This document shows positions 63,401-64,000 of a stretch of 64,000 bases of DNA, piece by piece (position 1 is the first letter of the stretch; each line of letters opens with the position of its first letter). A program made the position numbers and the translations under genes. This DNA is from Shewanella sp. Choline-02u-19 (GTDB lineage: Bacteria > Pseudomonadota > Gammaproteobacteria > Enterobacterales > Shewanellaceae). The stretch covers positions 2,232,001 to 2,296,000 of the forward strand of contig NZ_PJBE01000013.1 of NCBI RefSeq assembly GCF_002836205.1, read 5' to 3'. The notes under the pieces were generated by a model. That model saw only the letters and a list, made by a program, of their open reading frames with translations, was not told where the DNA came from and made no database searches.

Positions 63401-63989
63401 GATACTGTGGCTGACCCGCCATTTCACCCGTTAAGGTATAAAGCACCAGCATTGCCACAGCCGTAAGATATAAGGCCATCAAAGACCTAAATTTGATAGC
63501 CATCGCATAAAACAAGGTCGAAATTAATAATAAACTGGGCAGCGCCAATTGAAAATAAGGCACTACATAGTTCAGTAATGAGATGGAACCAAAACGGCTA
63601 GCATCCACCCAAGGCATAATAGAACCCAATAAGAAGCCCAGCGGAATAAAAGCAAACACCGCAATGACCACCAAGAAACTGCCTATAAAGCGGCCAAACT
63701 GATATGAGAATGGGGATAACGGCTTACTGTAAATCAACTCTTCCATCAAATGCTGATGGTTACGAATTGCAGTCGTCCCCACAAAATTCACCACCGCAAA
63801 CATCGAAATAAAGCTCATAATGAGCATCGACTGAGTAATACTAAAGGGGCTGTTTTTCATCACTTCGCCGCCACCACCAATTTGTATATTGTTGGAAGCT
63901 ACAGACAAAAAGCTCACTAAAAATAAAAGTGAAGCGACCACATAAAATGACGGTTGACGTAAATAATAACGCCACTCAAATCTCACCAT
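60444..63989 (-). CDS. ABC-2 permease fused to M1-family aminopeptidase
   Basis: About 1181 residues from the ATG at 63989 (MVRFEWRYYLRQPSFY); a TTG at 63998 is possible and the context beyond 64000 is unseen. Residues ~1-580 hold about twelve membrane helices of an ABC-2-type permease. The C-terminal ~600 residues are a periplasmic M1 metallopeptidase with the zinc motif VTAHEVAHQWWGHQV (HExxH) and the third ligand Glu 18 residues on (VISETLSQYSALM). The usual neighbour is an ATP-binding ABC subunit upstream, expected just outside the window. Such fusions are common in Shewanella and Bacteroidetes; the substrate is unknown. Confidence 0.93.
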   Translation of the reverse strand: MVRFEWRYYLRQPSFYVVASLLFLVSFLSVASNNIQIGGGGEVMKNSPFSITQSMLIMSFISMFAVVNFVGTTAIRNHQHLMEELIYSKPLSPFSYQFGRFIGSFLVVIAVFAFIPLGFLLGSIMPWVDASRFGSISLLNYVVPYFQLALPSLLLISTLFYAMAIKFRSLMALYLTAVAMLVLYTLTGEMAGQPQYRTIAALLDPFALRTFADVTRYWTISEKNTQLVELSGIMLQNRLLWLGIAAVLLGFSGIFSQPKLTKQREKKSLKAGTLPKLTPLSQLAVATQPNGRLQFWTRVKFEVRQVLLTAPFVVLGALTVFNLIGPMFTDFGWYGTSNWPLTQDMVNNIAGATGLLMTIVLIYYSAEIVWRERTSGMGDIVDSMPVSNLSFWSSKLVSVVIVMTLLYLLAMCTTIVFQLIKGQSNLELSQYIIRLGFYYLVPLIMSAVLAFFLQVLSPNKYVGMGLFVGYYLTTFVMSSWGFGHSLYNFAQAPTLAYSDMNGYGWGLFTQSMYMIYWGALSVVLFVLGYGLYHRGPQQSLKTRMNLLGYQLGGGGKVIVASALVVFLGMGSYLFYQTKVLNEYQTADESADLQADYEKAFKQYQGWPILVTTKVNANIDLYPEARKVVANIKFEWQNKSDKPIEKMLVQLPEHTRADTVKINIPHSTLGEFDDRYRNTWLTFQAPIMPGDKVQGDIQLTRESVGIAESGFDFTVVENGTFINNFELLPAFGYQEGYELSDRHERKKRDLAEKQRANKLEDDRFYTQNFFGANGDFIQFEATISTVADQIALAPGYLQKQWKKDGRQYFHYLMDSPMVNFYAIISARYQVKRIEHKGIAIEVYYHPDHPWNVDRMIESVEDSIDYYTQAFGPYQHKQMRIMEFPGYRSFAQSFANTVPYSERIGFITDLRDEDNIDPVYYVTAHEVAHQWWGHQVGAADVQGSAVISETLSQYSALMVLEKKYGKKMIRKFLKYELDRYLRGRSSESIREMPLLRSENQQYIHYQKGSVVMMAIKDAIGEDRLNDNLKAFLTRYQYRNDPFPTTLDLVRYLKQGVDKEQAQFIEDSFNQIILYDLRLTNVVMTQLDNGKVQLDLTIHAGRKAAQGKGEESELPLDALIDIGVFSADPDNLKNDSEVLLLEKHRLVSGENNLTLVLDGKPSYVGVDPFIKLIDRDAKDNIFKL

Positions 63990-64000
63990 AGATAACAACA

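Overview
The window reads as chromosomal DNA of a marine-type gammaproteobacterium, most likely Shewanella. This is inferred from gene content and order (cydABX next to purL and mltF; guaBA; the der-bamB-yfgM-hisS-ispG-rodZ-pilF-rlmN string; bamE, rnfH, ratA, smpB, ssrA), from the tmRNA tag ANDSNYSLAA and from the Shewanella-style TonB receptor. No database search was possible.

Layout. 1-6300: the end of a chemoreceptor, a small lipoprotein, the cytochrome bd oxidase operon cydABX (minus strand, with the tiny cydX), and a stand-alone plus-strand unit (promoter, folded leader, 25-codon ORF, terminator). 6300-19950: purine genes (purL, guaB, guaA), mltF, tadA, an OafA-type acyltransferase and xseA. 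19990-28900: a long minus-strand run rlmN-pilF-rodZ-ispG / hisS-yfgM-bamB / der, broken by internal terminators. 29200-43660: a CNNM/CBS membrane protein, a cytoplasmic UshA-like nucleotidase, two tandem GNATs, a NrfJ-like periplasmic protein, a DUF3820 protein, a compact ParA module with a ribbon-helix-helix-like partner, mtfA, an NTF2-like protein, an HDOD-GAF protein, malate synthase aceB (without aceA beside it), and bamE with rnfH and ratA. 44270-45290: smpB and ssrA, the two parts of the trans-translation rescue system.

From the 3' end of ssrA (45246) to about 60310 the DNA changes character. It is AT-rich, sparsely coding and full of repeats and broken genes: a two-TM protein resembling abortive-infection effectors, a REP-associated tyrosine transposase (RAYT) element with one defective copy and two remnants, a TonB receptor, a GGDEF diguanylate cyclase, two small XRE regulators, an IS remnant, and a secreted kexin-like S8 protease followed by a small exported protein that looks like its dedicated chaperone. 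The ssrA 3' end is a classic integration site, but no integrase and no second att copy was seen. Core sequence resumes with a very large ABC permease/M1 aminopeptidase fusion that runs to the window edge.

The observations most worth following are the self-contained leader/ORF unit at 5762-6044 with two competing hairpins around its Shine-Dalgarno sequence, the three-gene ParA module, the protease-chaperone pair, and the defence-like membrane protein beside ssrA.
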